DNA of 64,000 nucleotides, from assembly GCF_001513975.1 (NCBI RefSeq), contig NZ_KQ947988.1, positions 580,129-644,128 of the forward strand, read 5' to 3'. Under the pieces are notes generated by a model, which saw nothing but the letters and a program-made list of their open reading frames with translations, searched no databases and was not told the DNA's origin. Positions within the stretch are counted from its first letter, which is position 1. The number at the start of each line of letters is the position of its first letter. Positions 15,801 through 23,214 of the stretch are shown one piece after another. The stretch is from Streptomyces curacoi (GTDB lineage: Bacteria; Actinomycetota; Actinomycetes; Streptomycetales; Streptomycetaceae). Both the position numbers and the translations under genes were made by a program.

Positions 15801-17795
15801 TCACGCTCCCGTGGCGACGAGGACGGCGGCGACCGCCAGGACGACGGTGCCGGCGAGCAGCGCGCTCACATAGGTCTGCACATTGCCGGTCTGGGCGCGC
15901 CGTACGGCGATGCCGAGCCAGCGGGGTAGGGCGCCCGCGCCGCGTACATAGGTGTCGACGACCTCGCGGTCGAGGAACCGGACGAGGCTCGCGCCCGCCT
16001 GGACGGGGCGCACGAACAACGCCCGGTACACCGCGTCGAGGTGGAAGCCGACGGCCGCGTGGCGGTGCAGCGGGCCGAGCAGCAGCCGGCCGGGGTCCGC
16101 CGGGTCGGGCGCGTAGGCCACTCCCCCGTACACGGGCGCGTGACTGGCGATGGCCTCGGCCTCGACCTGGGCGGCGTCGCCTTCGGGGTGGGCCGCGACC
16201 GCGCCCAGCGGGACGCGGGCCGCGAGCGCCGTGGTGTGCCGCCAGGCCGCGTAGGTGACGATGCCGCCGATGAGGGCGACGCCCGTGCCGAGGACGGACG
16301 TGGTGAGGGTCGGGGTGAGGTCGCGGCCGTCGAACCAGTCGGGGAGCACGCGGTAGGCGAGTGCGCCGACGGCGAGGGACGGGGCGGCGAGCATCCACAG
16401 CACCACGGTCATCGTCAGCGGCTGCCTGCCGTGGTCGGGGGCGTCGGCGCCCCGGCCGCGGAAGGCCAGCAGCCACAGGCGCATTGCGTAGGCGGCAGTG
16501 AGCAGGGCGGTGATCAGGCCTGCGATCAGGACCGTCCAGCCTGCGGCGCCGGGGGCCTGCTCGGTGTGGCCGGTGGCCACGTGCTCGGCGGCGCCGAGGA
16601 CGGACTCCTTGGAGAAGAAGCCGCTGAACGGCGGGATCGCGGCGAGCGCGAGGAGCGCCACGGTCATCGTCCAGTAGGCGTCGGGGACGCGGGCGCGCAG
16701 GTGGCCCATGCGGGACATGGCGGCCAGCGAGTTGGTGCCGGCGGCGTGGATGATCACGCCGGCCGCGAGGAACAGCAGCGCCTTGAAGGCGCCGTGGGAC
16801 AGGAGGTGGAAGACGGCGGCGCCGCGGTCGGCGACGGCGAGAGCCCCGGTCATGTAGCCGAGCTGGCCGATCGTCGAGTAGGCGAGGACGCGCTTGATGT
16901 CGTCCTGGGCGAGCGCGGCGAGACCAGAGCCGAGCATCGTGACCGCGGCCATGACGGCGAGGACGATCATCGCGGCCTGGGAGGCCGCGAAGACCGGGAG
17001 GAGACGGGCGATGAAGTAGACACCGGCGGCGACCATCGTCGCGGCGTGGATCAGCGCGGAGACGGGCGTCGGGCCCGCCATCGCGTCGGGGAGCCAGGTG
17101 TGCAGCGGGAACTGCGCCGACTTGCCCGCCACGCCAGCGAGGAGCAGCAGGGCGATCAGCGTCGGGTGGTCGAGGCCGCCGCTCGCGACGGTGCCGAGGA
17201 CCTTGGTGATGCGGAACGACCCGGCATCGGTGGCCAGCGCGAACAGGCCGATGAGGAAGGGGACGTCACCGAGCTTGGTCACCAGGAAGGCCTTGATGGA
17301 GGCGGCGCGGGCCTCCGGGGTCTCCCAGTAGTGGCCGACCAAAAAGTACGAGCAGATGCCCATGATCTCCCAGCCGACCAGCAGCACCATCAGGTCGCCG
17401 GAGTAGACGACGAGCAGCATCGCGGAGGTGAACAGGGAGACGAGCGCGGCGTACGAGGGGTAGCGCGGGTCCTCGCGGAGGTAGCCCGTGGAGTAGGTCT
17501 GCACACAGGTGGCGACGACGCCGACCAGGACGGCGACGAGGGCGGCGAAGCCGTCGATGTGCAGGGCGAGCTCGATCGGGACCGAGCCGGTCGGGGTGAG
17601 TCCGGTGGCGGCGTCGATCGCCTGGTCGCCGCCCTGGCGCAGGGCGACCACCGTGGCGAGCACGAGGGACGCGAGCGTCGGCAGGACGGCGAGCGGGCGG
17701 ACGAAGCCGGGGGCCGTGCGGCCCAGGAGCAGGCCCGCTGCGGCGCCGAGGAACGGCAGGAGGGGGACGAGTACGGCGAGGTTGGTCGTGGTCAC
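15801..17795 (-). CDS. nuoL: NADH-quinone oxidoreductase subunit L, second copy
   Basis: A 664-residue antiporter-like subunit with the long C-terminal extension expected for the lateral helix of complex I. Key blocks are LLVGWEIMGICSYFLVG with the conserved Glu, AGKSAQFPLHTWLPDAMAGPTPVSALIHAATMV with the conserved Lys and His. GTG 17795 overlaps the nuoK stop by 4 nt. It would sit at the distal end of the membrane arm. Confidence 0.94.
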   Translation of the reverse strand: MTTTNLAVLVPLLPFLGAAAGLLLGRTAPGFVRPLAVLPTLASLVLATVVALRQGGDQAIDAATGLTPTGSVPIELALHIDGFAALVAVLVGVVATCVQTYSTGYLREDPRYPSYAALVSLFTSAMLLVVYSGDLMVLLVGWEIMGICSYFLVGHYWETPEARAASIKAFLVTKLGDVPFLIGLFALATDAGSFRITKVLGTVASGGLDHPTLIALLLLAGVAGKSAQFPLHTWLPDAMAGPTPVSALIHAATMVAAGVYFIARLLPVFAASQAAMIVLAVMAAVTMLGSGLAALAQDDIKRVLAYSTIGQLGYMTGALAVADRGAAVFHLLSHGAFKALLFLAAGVIIHAAGTNSLAAMSRMGHLRARVPDAYWTMTVALLALAAIPPFSGFFSKESVLGAAEHVATGHTEQAPGAAGWTVLIAGLITALLTAAYAMRLWLLAFRGRGADAPDHGRQPLTMTVVLWMLAAPSLAVGALAYRVLPDWFDGRDLTPTLTTSVLGTGVALIGGIVTYAAWRHTTALAARVPLGAVAAHPEGDAAQVEAEAIASHAPVYGGVAYAPDPADPGRLLLGPLHRHAAVGFHLDAVYRALFVRPVQAGASLVRFLDREVVDTYVRGAGALPRWLGIAVRRAQTGNVQTYVSALLAGTVVLAVAAVLVATGA

Positions 17796-18181
17796 GCGGT
17801 GGCCTCAGCCTTCTCGGCCTGCGGGGCCGTGAGGGCGTCGCGGTCGGGGCCGTCGGTGTCGTGGCTCTCGGCGGTGTCGCGGAGCTTGTCGATGTCCGAG
17901 GTGCCGCGGTTGCGGTAGACAGCGAGGACGATCGCCAGCCCGATGCCGATCTCGGCGGCGGCGATGGTGATGGTGAACAGGGTCAGGGCCTGGCCGGAGT
18001 GCAGGGTCTCCTCGGCGGTCTTGCTGAGCCAGACGTCGAAGGCGACCAGGTTGAGGTTGACGGCGTTGAGCATCAGCTCGACCGACATCAGGACCAGGAT
18101 CGCGTTGCGGCGGGCGAGGACGCCGTACAGGCCGGTGCAGAACAGGAGGGCGGAGAGTACGGCGGGATAGGCGAGGTGCAT
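17792..18181 (-). CDS. nuoK: NADH-quinone oxidoreductase subunit K, second copy
   Basis: A 129-residue, three-helix subunit. Both buried glutamates of the central proton path are kept, in SVELMLNAVNLNLVAF and AAEIGIGLAIVLA. It is 30 residues longer than the copy at 61935 because of a hydrophilic C-terminal tail rich in Asp, Glu and Ala. It overlaps nuoL by 4 nt and touches the nuoJ stop. Confidence 0.93.
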   Translation of the reverse strand: MHLAYPAVLSALLFCTGLYGVLARRNAILVLMSVELMLNAVNLNLVAFDVWLSKTAEETLHSGQALTLFTITIAAAEIGIGLAIVLAVYRNRGTSDIDKLRDTAESHDTDGPDRDALTAPQAEKAEATA

Positions 18182-18900
18182 CAGCGGGCGCCTTCCTGCT
18201 CGGACGGCTCAGTTCCCTCGGCCGAGCCATTTCGCCCGATCGGGTGATTGCGGGAATCCGGGACGGATGGGGAACTCCCGGTCACCGGCCGGGAGTTCAC
18301 TGAGGGAGAGTCCGACTCCGCCTTAGCTTTGCGGGACAGGACGATCGCGCCGACCAGAGCGGCGAGGAGGAGGACGGAGAGAGCCTCGAAGGGGAGGACC
18401 CAGTTCTGGAAGAGGCTCTCGCCGGTGGCCTTGGTGGAGCCGGCGGCGGGGCCGTCGAGGTCGATCCACGTCGTGCGGAAGGCGTCGACGACCACCCAGA
18501 TCAGGGTGCCCGCGGCGGCGACGGCCACGGCGAGGGCGGCCCAGCGGTTGCCGGAGTCGGCGTCCGGGGAGCGGCCGATGGGGGCCCTGGTGAGCATCAG
18601 ACCGAACAGGAGGAGGACGACGACGGAACCGACGTAGATGAGGACCTGCACCCAGGCGATGAACTCGGCGGTGAGCAGGAGGTACTCCACGGCGAGTCCG
18701 CCGAGCGTGACCACCAGCCACAGGGCGGCGTGCACCAGCTGCCGGGTGGTGACGGTGACCAGGGCGGCGCCGAAGGTGACCAGACCGACGAGCAGGAAGG
18801 CGATCTCGACGCCGGTCGGGGAGAGGAAGCCGTGGGTTTCGGTGGCGGCCACGGGGGCCGGGCCCGCCGCGAGGAGACCGGCGGTTGCGGCGAGGGTCAT
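18181..18900 (-). CDS. nuoJ: NADH-quinone oxidoreductase subunit J, second copy
   Basis: A 239-residue membrane subunit with five hydrophobic helices; the core block VLIYVGSVVVLLLFGLMLTRAPIG is typical of NuoJ. ATG 18900 overlaps the nuoI stop in ATGA. The last 40 residues form a Ser/Pro/Asn-rich tail unlike other NuoJ proteins, and the DNA encoding it contains two inverted repeats (CCCGATCGGG at 18235 and a 10-bp stem at 18272-18298). The tail looks like a small insertion tolerated at the end of the gene. Confidence 0.9.
   Translation of the reverse strand: MTLAATAGLLAAGPAPVAATETHGFLSPTGVEIAFLLVGLVTFGAALVTVTTRQLVHAALWLVVTLGGLAVEYLLLTAEFIAWVQVLIYVGSVVVLLLFGLMLTRAPIGRSPDADSGNRWAALAVAVAAAGTLIWVVVDAFRTTWIDLDGPAAGSTKATGESLFQNWVLPFEALSVLLLAALVGAIVLSRKAKAESDSPSVNSRPVTGSSPSVPDSRNHPIGRNGSAEGTEPSEQEGAR
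18272..18298 (-). repeat. Inverted repeat inside the nuoJ tail
   Basis: GAACTCCCGG (18272-18281) and CCGGGAGTTC (18289-18298) form a 10-bp stem with a 7-nt loop within coding sequence, 90-120 bp before nuoK. It could be a REP-like insertion or an mRNA structure that sets downstream expression. Confidence 0.6.
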
Positions 18901-19565
18901 TCCCGGCCCTCCTGCCTCGGCTGGTCGGTCTGCTGCTTGGACGCCCCCGCCGGCCGGGTGGGCTGCTCGGCGGCACGGGCCTGTTCCCGCGCATGCGGCT
19001 CGGTCGCTGCGGGGGCGGCGGGCTCGGCGGCTGCGGCCTGTTGCTGGGCCGCGAGCTTCTCGGCGGCCTTGCGGGCGGCGGCGATCTCCTTCGGTTCCTC
19101 CGCGCCGGGGTCGAGGGCGGGCGGGGCCGGGACGGTCCACATCCACTCGCGGAGCTTGTCGCGTTCGTGGGTGAGGTCGTGGATGTCGGTCTCGGCGTAC
19201 TCGAACTCCGGGGACCAGAACAGGGCGTCGAAAGGACAGACCTCGATGCAGATACCGCAGTACATGCACAGGGAGAAGTCGATGGCGAAGCGGTCGAGGA
19301 CGTTGCGGCTGCGTTCGCGGCCGCCGGGGGTCGCCGCCGGGATCGTCTCCTTGTGGGAGTCAATGTAGATGCACCAGTCCGGGCACTCGCGGGCGCACAG
19401 CATGCAGACCGTGCAGTTCTCCTCGAACAGGCCGATCACGCCGCGGGTGCGGGGCGGGAGGTCGGGCTGGGTGTCCGGGTACTGCGCGGTGACGGACCTC
19501 TTCGTCATCGTGCGGAGGGTGACGGCCAGGCCCTTGGCCAGGCCACTGCCGGGGAGGGGGGCCAT
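18897..19565 (-). CDS. nuoI: NADH-quinone oxidoreductase subunit I, second copy
   Basis: A 222-residue ferredoxin-like subunit that binds two [4Fe-4S] clusters, N6a and N6b: CTVCMLCARECP near residue 51 and CMYCGICIEVCP near residue 99, all eight cysteines present. The C-terminal 70 residues are a low-complexity Ala/Gln/Pro-rich tail not found in the copy at 63070. Start ATG 19565 directly follows the nuoH stop; GTG 19571 is an alternative. In a complex with no NuoEFG this subunit would be a natural docking point for reduced ferredoxin. Confidence 0.92.
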   Translation of the reverse strand: MAPLPGSGLAKGLAVTLRTMTKRSVTAQYPDTQPDLPPRTRGVIGLFEENCTVCMLCARECPDWCIYIDSHKETIPAATPGGRERSRNVLDRFAIDFSLCMYCGICIEVCPFDALFWSPEFEYAETDIHDLTHERDKLREWMWTVPAPPALDPGAEEPKEIAAARKAAEKLAAQQQAAAAEPAAPAATEPHAREQARAAEQPTRPAGASKQQTDQPRQEGRE

Positions 19566-19567
19566 GG

Positions 19568-20536
19568 TTACTGGATCACCACCTTGACGACGCCGGTGAG
19601 GGCGATCTGGGCGAGGGAGAGGGGGACGAGGAGGGTCCAGGACAGCTTCTGCAGCTGGTCCTCGCGCAGCCGCGGGTAGGTGACGCGGAGCCAGATCACG
19701 ATGAAGGCGAGGACCGCGGTCTTGAGCAGGGTCCAGACCCAGCCGAGGCCGTCGGCGCCCAAGGGGCCGTGCCAGCCGCCCAGGAAGAGGACGGTGGTCA
19801 GGCCGCACAGGACGACGATTCCGGCGTACTCGGCGAGGAGGAAGAGGGCGAAGCGTAGGCCGGTGTACTCGGTGTAGGCGCCGAAGATGATCTCCGAGTC
19901 GGCGACGGGCATGTCGAACGGCGGGCGTTGCAGTTCGGCCAGCCCCGCCACGAAGAAGACGATCGCGCCGACGATCTGCCAGGGCAGCCACCACCACTCG
20001 AAGGCGTCGAGGATGCCAGGGAGGGAGACGGTGCCGGCGGCCATCGCGACGGAGGCGGCGGCCAGCAGCATCGGGAGTTCATAGGCGAGGAGCTGGGCGG
20101 CGGTGCGCAGGCCGCCGAGGAGGGAGAACTTGTTGGCGGAGGCCCAGCCGGCCATGAGCGAGCCGAGGACGCCGACGCCCATGACCGCGAGGACGAAGAA
20201 GATGCCCGCGTCGATGACCTCGCCGACCGCGCCCTCGCCCGGGCCGATGGGGATGGCGAGGAGGACGAGCAGGTAGGGGAGGAGGGCCACGGCCGGGGCG
20301 AGCTGGAAGATACGGCGGTCCGCGCCCGCCGGAACCACGTCCTCCTTCTGCGCGAACTTCACGCCGTCCGCGACGAGCTGGGCCCAGCCGTGGAAGCCGC
20401 CCGCGTACATCGGGCCGAGACGGCCCTGCATATGGGCCATCACCTTGTGCTCGGTCTGGCCGATGATCAAGGGGAACGTGAGGAAGACGACGAAGACGAT
20501 CAGGAGTCGCAGGGTGACGTCGAGCGCGTCGTTCAC
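19568..20536 (-). CDS. nuoH: NADH-quinone oxidoreductase subunit H, second copy, altered quinone-site loops
   Basis: A 322-residue membrane subunit that joins the two arms of complex I and lines the quinone chamber. Eight hydrophobic helices are present. The nearly universal GPNR loop reads RLGPMYAGGFHG here, and the PFDLPEAE block reads PFDMPVADSE, so the acidic and polar residues thought to couple quinone chemistry to pumping are partly replaced. GTG 20536 overlaps the nuoC stop by 4 nt. The family is certain; its electron-transfer partner may differ from standard NuoH. Confidence 0.9.
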   Translation of the reverse strand: MNDALDVTLRLLIVFVVFLTFPLIIGQTEHKVMAHMQGRLGPMYAGGFHGWAQLVADGVKFAQKEDVVPAGADRRIFQLAPAVALLPYLLVLLAIPIGPGEGAVGEVIDAGIFFVLAVMGVGVLGSLMAGWASANKFSLLGGLRTAAQLLAYELPMLLAAASVAMAAGTVSLPGILDAFEWWWLPWQIVGAIVFFVAGLAELQRPPFDMPVADSEIIFGAYTEYTGLRFALFLLAEYAGIVVLCGLTTVLFLGGWHGPLGADGLGWVWTLLKTAVLAFIVIWLRVTYPRLREDQLQKLSWTLLVPLSLAQIALTGVVKVVIQ

Positions 20537-21834
20537 TGCGTGCCTCCTGCGGGGTCTGTGCGGTCGTCGGTGGGGTCGGTGGGGCCATCGGTGGCGTCGG
20601 TGGGTTCTGCCGTGTCGGTCTCCGGGGAGGTCGCGGGCTTCGCGACGGTCTCCGACGCCGGCTCGGCCTCGGCCTCGGCCTTGGCCTCGGTCTGCGGCTC
20701 CGGCTCAGCTCGGCGCTCGGGCTCCGGTTCCTCGAAGGCCGGGCGGGCGTGGTGCCAGGGGGCGTCCGGGCTGCGGGGCGCGGCGGGGGGCTTCGGCGTG
20801 GCAGAGGGAGCCGAGGGCGGTGCGGCTGTGCCGTCCGCTTCAGCCGACGCCGCGTCAGCTGCGGCAGCCGCGTCGGAACCAGCCCGCTGGCTCGCCGAAC
20901 CCCCGCTCGCGCTCCGCGCACGCCGTGGCGCTGCCGGTGCGCCGAGCGTGGTCGGCGGCGTGCCGGTGGCCGCCGGAGACGCGCCCGCCTCCGCCGCGGG
21001 CTCGGCTGCCACGGCGTCCGTCCCGCTGACGGCCCCCTCCGCCGTCGAAGCCGCGGCCCGCTGGCTCTCCGAACCTTCCGCTGCCGTCCGCGTGCGCCGC
21101 GGAGCGCCCGCCGCCGGGGCGCCGGCCGCAGGCGCGCCCGCCTGGCTCGCCGAGCCCTCGGCCGCCGTACGTGTCCGCCGCACCGGCCGCTCGCCCGCCG
21201 CCCGGGCCGGACGCTCCCCCGCCGCGCGCCCAGCGCCCCTGGCGGGACGGGCCGGGGCAGGGGGGAGCTGGCCCTTAAGGGGGCCCCACTCGTTCGGGTC
21301 GGGCACGCCCGGGGGCAGCATCTGGCGGCGCTTCGGACCCCCGTGTTCGGACTCGCCCGGTTCCTTCGCGCCGGGCCAGGCCTTGGCCACGCGAGCCGCG
21401 AGGACGAAGTCCTTGCGCAGAGGGTGGCCCTCGAAGCCCTCCGGCAGGAGCAGGTGGTCCAGGGCGGGGTGGTCGGCGAACACCACGCCGAACATCTCGT
21501 GGGTCTCGCGCTCGTGCCAGGCCGCGCCCGCGTACACGCCGACCGCGGAGGGCAGCGTCGGCGCCTCGTGCGGGACCGTCGTACGGACCAGCAGCCGCCG
21601 TACCGGAGAGAGGGCGGCGACGTGGGCCGCGACGCGGAATCCCGTGCCCGGTTCGTCAACCGCGCTCAGCCAGTCGAAGTAGGTACAGCCCAGCTCGTCG
21701 CGGGCCGCCTCCAGCGCCGCGATCCAGGACGCCGGGAGCACGTCGACCGTCAGGACCTCGTAGGACTCCTCAGCGGTGGCCTCCGGGCCGAAGAGGTCCT
21801 CCACGGGGGCGGGCAGCCAGCCGATCGTCGTCAT
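20533..21834 (-). CDS. nuoC: NADH-quinone oxidoreductase subunit C, second copy, with long disordered tail
   Basis: A 433-residue protein. The first 200 residues are a normal 30-kDa NuoC, including WHERETHEMFGVVFADHP and LLLPEGFEGHPLRKDF. The rest, about 230 residues, is a low-complexity Ala/Pro/Glu/Arg tail with an internal repeat (RRTRTAAEGS occurs twice). No NuoD sequence is fused to it or found after it. The gene overlaps nuoB by 4 nt and nuoH by 4 nt, so nuoD is really missing from the order A-B-C-H. Confidence 0.9.
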   Translation of the reverse strand: MTTIGWLPAPVEDLFGPEATAEESYEVLTVDVLPASWIAALEAARDELGCTYFDWLSAVDEPGTGFRVAAHVAALSPVRRLLVRTTVPHEAPTLPSAVGVYAGAAWHERETHEMFGVVFADHPALDHLLLPEGFEGHPLRKDFVLAARVAKAWPGAKEPGESEHGGPKRRQMLPPGVPDPNEWGPLKGQLPPAPARPARGAGRAAGERPARAAGERPVRRTRTAAEGSASQAGAPAAGAPAAGAPRRTRTAAEGSESQRAAASTAEGAVSGTDAVAAEPAAEAGASPAATGTPPTTLGAPAAPRRARSASGGSASQRAGSDAAAAADAASAEADGTAAPPSAPSATPKPPAAPRSPDAPWHHARPAFEEPEPERRAEPEPQTEAKAEAEAEPASETVAKPATSPETDTAEPTDATDGPTDPTDDRTDPAGGTQ

Positions 21835-22508
21835 CGGTCGGCCTCCCCCGCACCGCCGGTGCCCGCAACACCGGTGCCCGCACCGCCACCGGCACCGGCA
21901 CCGCCACCGGCACCCGGCGCACCCGGACCCTGCACGAGCCCGCTCTGCAACGCCGCCGCGGAAGGCCGCGCCGCCCCGCTGCCGTACCGCTCCCCCAGCG
22001 ACTCCCGGGCGATCTTCTCCTGCAGCTTCAGGATCCCCTGGAGCAGCGCCTCGGGGCGCGGCGGGCAGCCGGGGACGTAGACGTCCACCGGGATGATCTG
22101 GTCGACGCCCTTGGTGACGGAGTACGAGTCCCAGTACGGGCCGCCGCAGTTCGAGCAGGCCCCGAAGGAGATGACGTACTTCGGCTCGGGCATCTGTTCG
22201 TACAGGCGCTTCACGGCCGGGGCCATCTTGTCCGTCACCGTGCCGGAGACGACCATGAGGTCGGCCTGCCGGGGGCCGGGCGCGAAGGGGATCACGCCGA
22301 GCCGGATGAAGTCGTGGCGGGCCATCGAGGCGGCGATGAACTCGATCGCGCAGCAGGCGAGGCCGAAGTTGAAGACCCAGAGCGAGTAGCGGCGGCCCCA
22401 GTTGAGGATCACCTTCATCGGCTCGGGGGCCAGGCGGGCCAGCGCGCCCAGCCGCTTCGGCTCCGGCAACAGAACCGGCTGCCCGTTGGTGTCTGGCGTC
22501 ACGTCCAT
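21831..22508 (-). CDS. nuoB: NADH-quinone oxidoreductase subunit B, second copy
   Basis: A 225-residue subunit that holds cluster N2. All four cysteines are present: the adjacent pair in GLACCAIEF, then GACSNCGG and VPGCPPRPE. The last 35 residues are an unusual Gly/Ala-rich tail. ATG 22508 overlaps the end of nuoA by 10 nt. With N2 intact the protein could still pass electrons to quinone if a NuoD partner is supplied from the main operon. Confidence 0.93.
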   Translation of the reverse strand: MDVTPDTNGQPVLLPEPKRLGALARLAPEPMKVILNWGRRYSLWVFNFGLACCAIEFIAASMARHDFIRLGVIPFAPGPRQADLMVVSGTVTDKMAPAVKRLYEQMPEPKYVISFGACSNCGGPYWDSYSVTKGVDQIIPVDVYVPGCPPRPEALLQGILKLQEKIARESLGERYGSGAARPSAAALQSGLVQGPGAPGAGGGAGAGGGAGTGVAGTGGAGEADR

Positions 22509-22921
22509 GCCAGGACGCCCTTCTTGTATGCGTAGAGCAGGCCCACGGCCAGGAAGCCGAGGAAGACGAACATCTCGACGAGCGTGGTCGCGCCGTAGCC
22601 CGGGTCGGCGAAGACCGTGGCCCAGGGGAACAGGAAGATCGAGTCGATCGCGAAGATCACGTACAGGAAGGCGTAGACGTAGTAGCGGACCTGGGTGTGG
22701 GCCCAGCCCTCGCCGACGGGGTCGACGCCGCACTCGTACGTCAGGAGCTTCTCGGGGGTGGGGACCACGGGGCGCAGCAGACGGCCCGCGCCGAAGGCGA
22801 CGGCGACGAACAGCACGCCGATGACGGCGAGCAGCCCGACGACCGAGTAGGACTGGAAGTAGTCCGCCGAGACGACGACGTAATCCGCATCCGCCGCGGC
22901 GACGACGGTCTGTTCCGACAC
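22499..22921 (-). CDS. nuoA: NADH-quinone oxidoreductase subunit A, second copy
   Basis: A 140-residue membrane subunit with three helices and the standard block LTYECGVDPVGEG followed by YVYAFLYVIFAIDSIFLFPWA. It starts with GTG 22921 behind a GAGGGG site and is the first gene of the ten-gene cluster. The intergenic region to the divergent sensor kinase (22922-23214) should hold promoters for both. Confidence 0.93.
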   Translation of the reverse strand: MSEQTVVAAADADYVVVSADYFQSYSVVGLLAVIGVLFVAVAFGAGRLLRPVVPTPEKLLTYECGVDPVGEGWAHTQVRYYVYAFLYVIFAIDSIFLFPWATVFADPGYGATTLVEMFVFLGFLAVGLLYAYKKGVLAWT

Positions 22922-23214
22922 GTCCGCCCCTCGCTCCCTGACCTCGTGACCGATGACCCAGGAACAGGTCCTGGGACCAGTGTCCTGCGACTCGTCCTAC
23001 GACTCGTAATCTCGTGAACACCGCTGTTCGACGATATGTACGCACGGGAGTCTAGGCCCTGCTAAAGACACCGTAAGCAGCCCGTCACGCCTTGAGATCC
23101 CGTCGAGATGCGAGCGAGGTGGAGCTCACGCCGCCCGGGGTGGGGATTTCCCCCCGTAACGGCGGGCGGTCCGCCTCATGGCGCGGTGGCGCACCGCGCG
23201 GCACGCTAGCCCAT
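22922..23214. other. Divergent intergenic region between nuoA and the first sensor kinase
   Basis: No gene. It contains a minus-strand promoter candidate (23049-23076), a GAACA-N4-TGTTC inverted repeat (23016-23029), and the 10-mer GTCTTTAGCA on the minus strand (23060-23069), which recurs upstream of korA. Confidence 0.5.
23049..23076 (-). promoter_or_regulatory. Candidate promoter for the short nuo cluster
   Basis: On the minus strand TTACGG (23071-23076) and TAGACT (23049-23054) are separated by 16 bp. TAGACT fits the Streptomyces housekeeping -10 pattern TAnnnT; the -35 is weak. Confidence 0.35.

Noticed and set aside
12478..18247. Long plus-strand open frames opposite the short nuo cluster
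   Set aside because: They are antisense reflections of GC-rich codon bias. Their products are Gly/Glu/Asp/Arg-rich with no domain, and they have no ribosome-binding sites.
20533..21834. A NuoCD fusion that would explain the missing nuoD
   Set aside because: The extra 230 residues after NuoC are low-complexity Ala/Pro/Glu/Arg sequence with none of the NuoD motifs.
23012..23030. GTGAACA-N4-TGTTCGAC upstream of nuoA as a Rex or LexA site
   Set aside because: Rex sites have GTGAA and TTCAC with 4-6 bp between; here the spacing is 8 and the right half reads TTCGAC. The actinobacterial SOS box needs GAAC-N4-GTTC, and here the spacing is 6.
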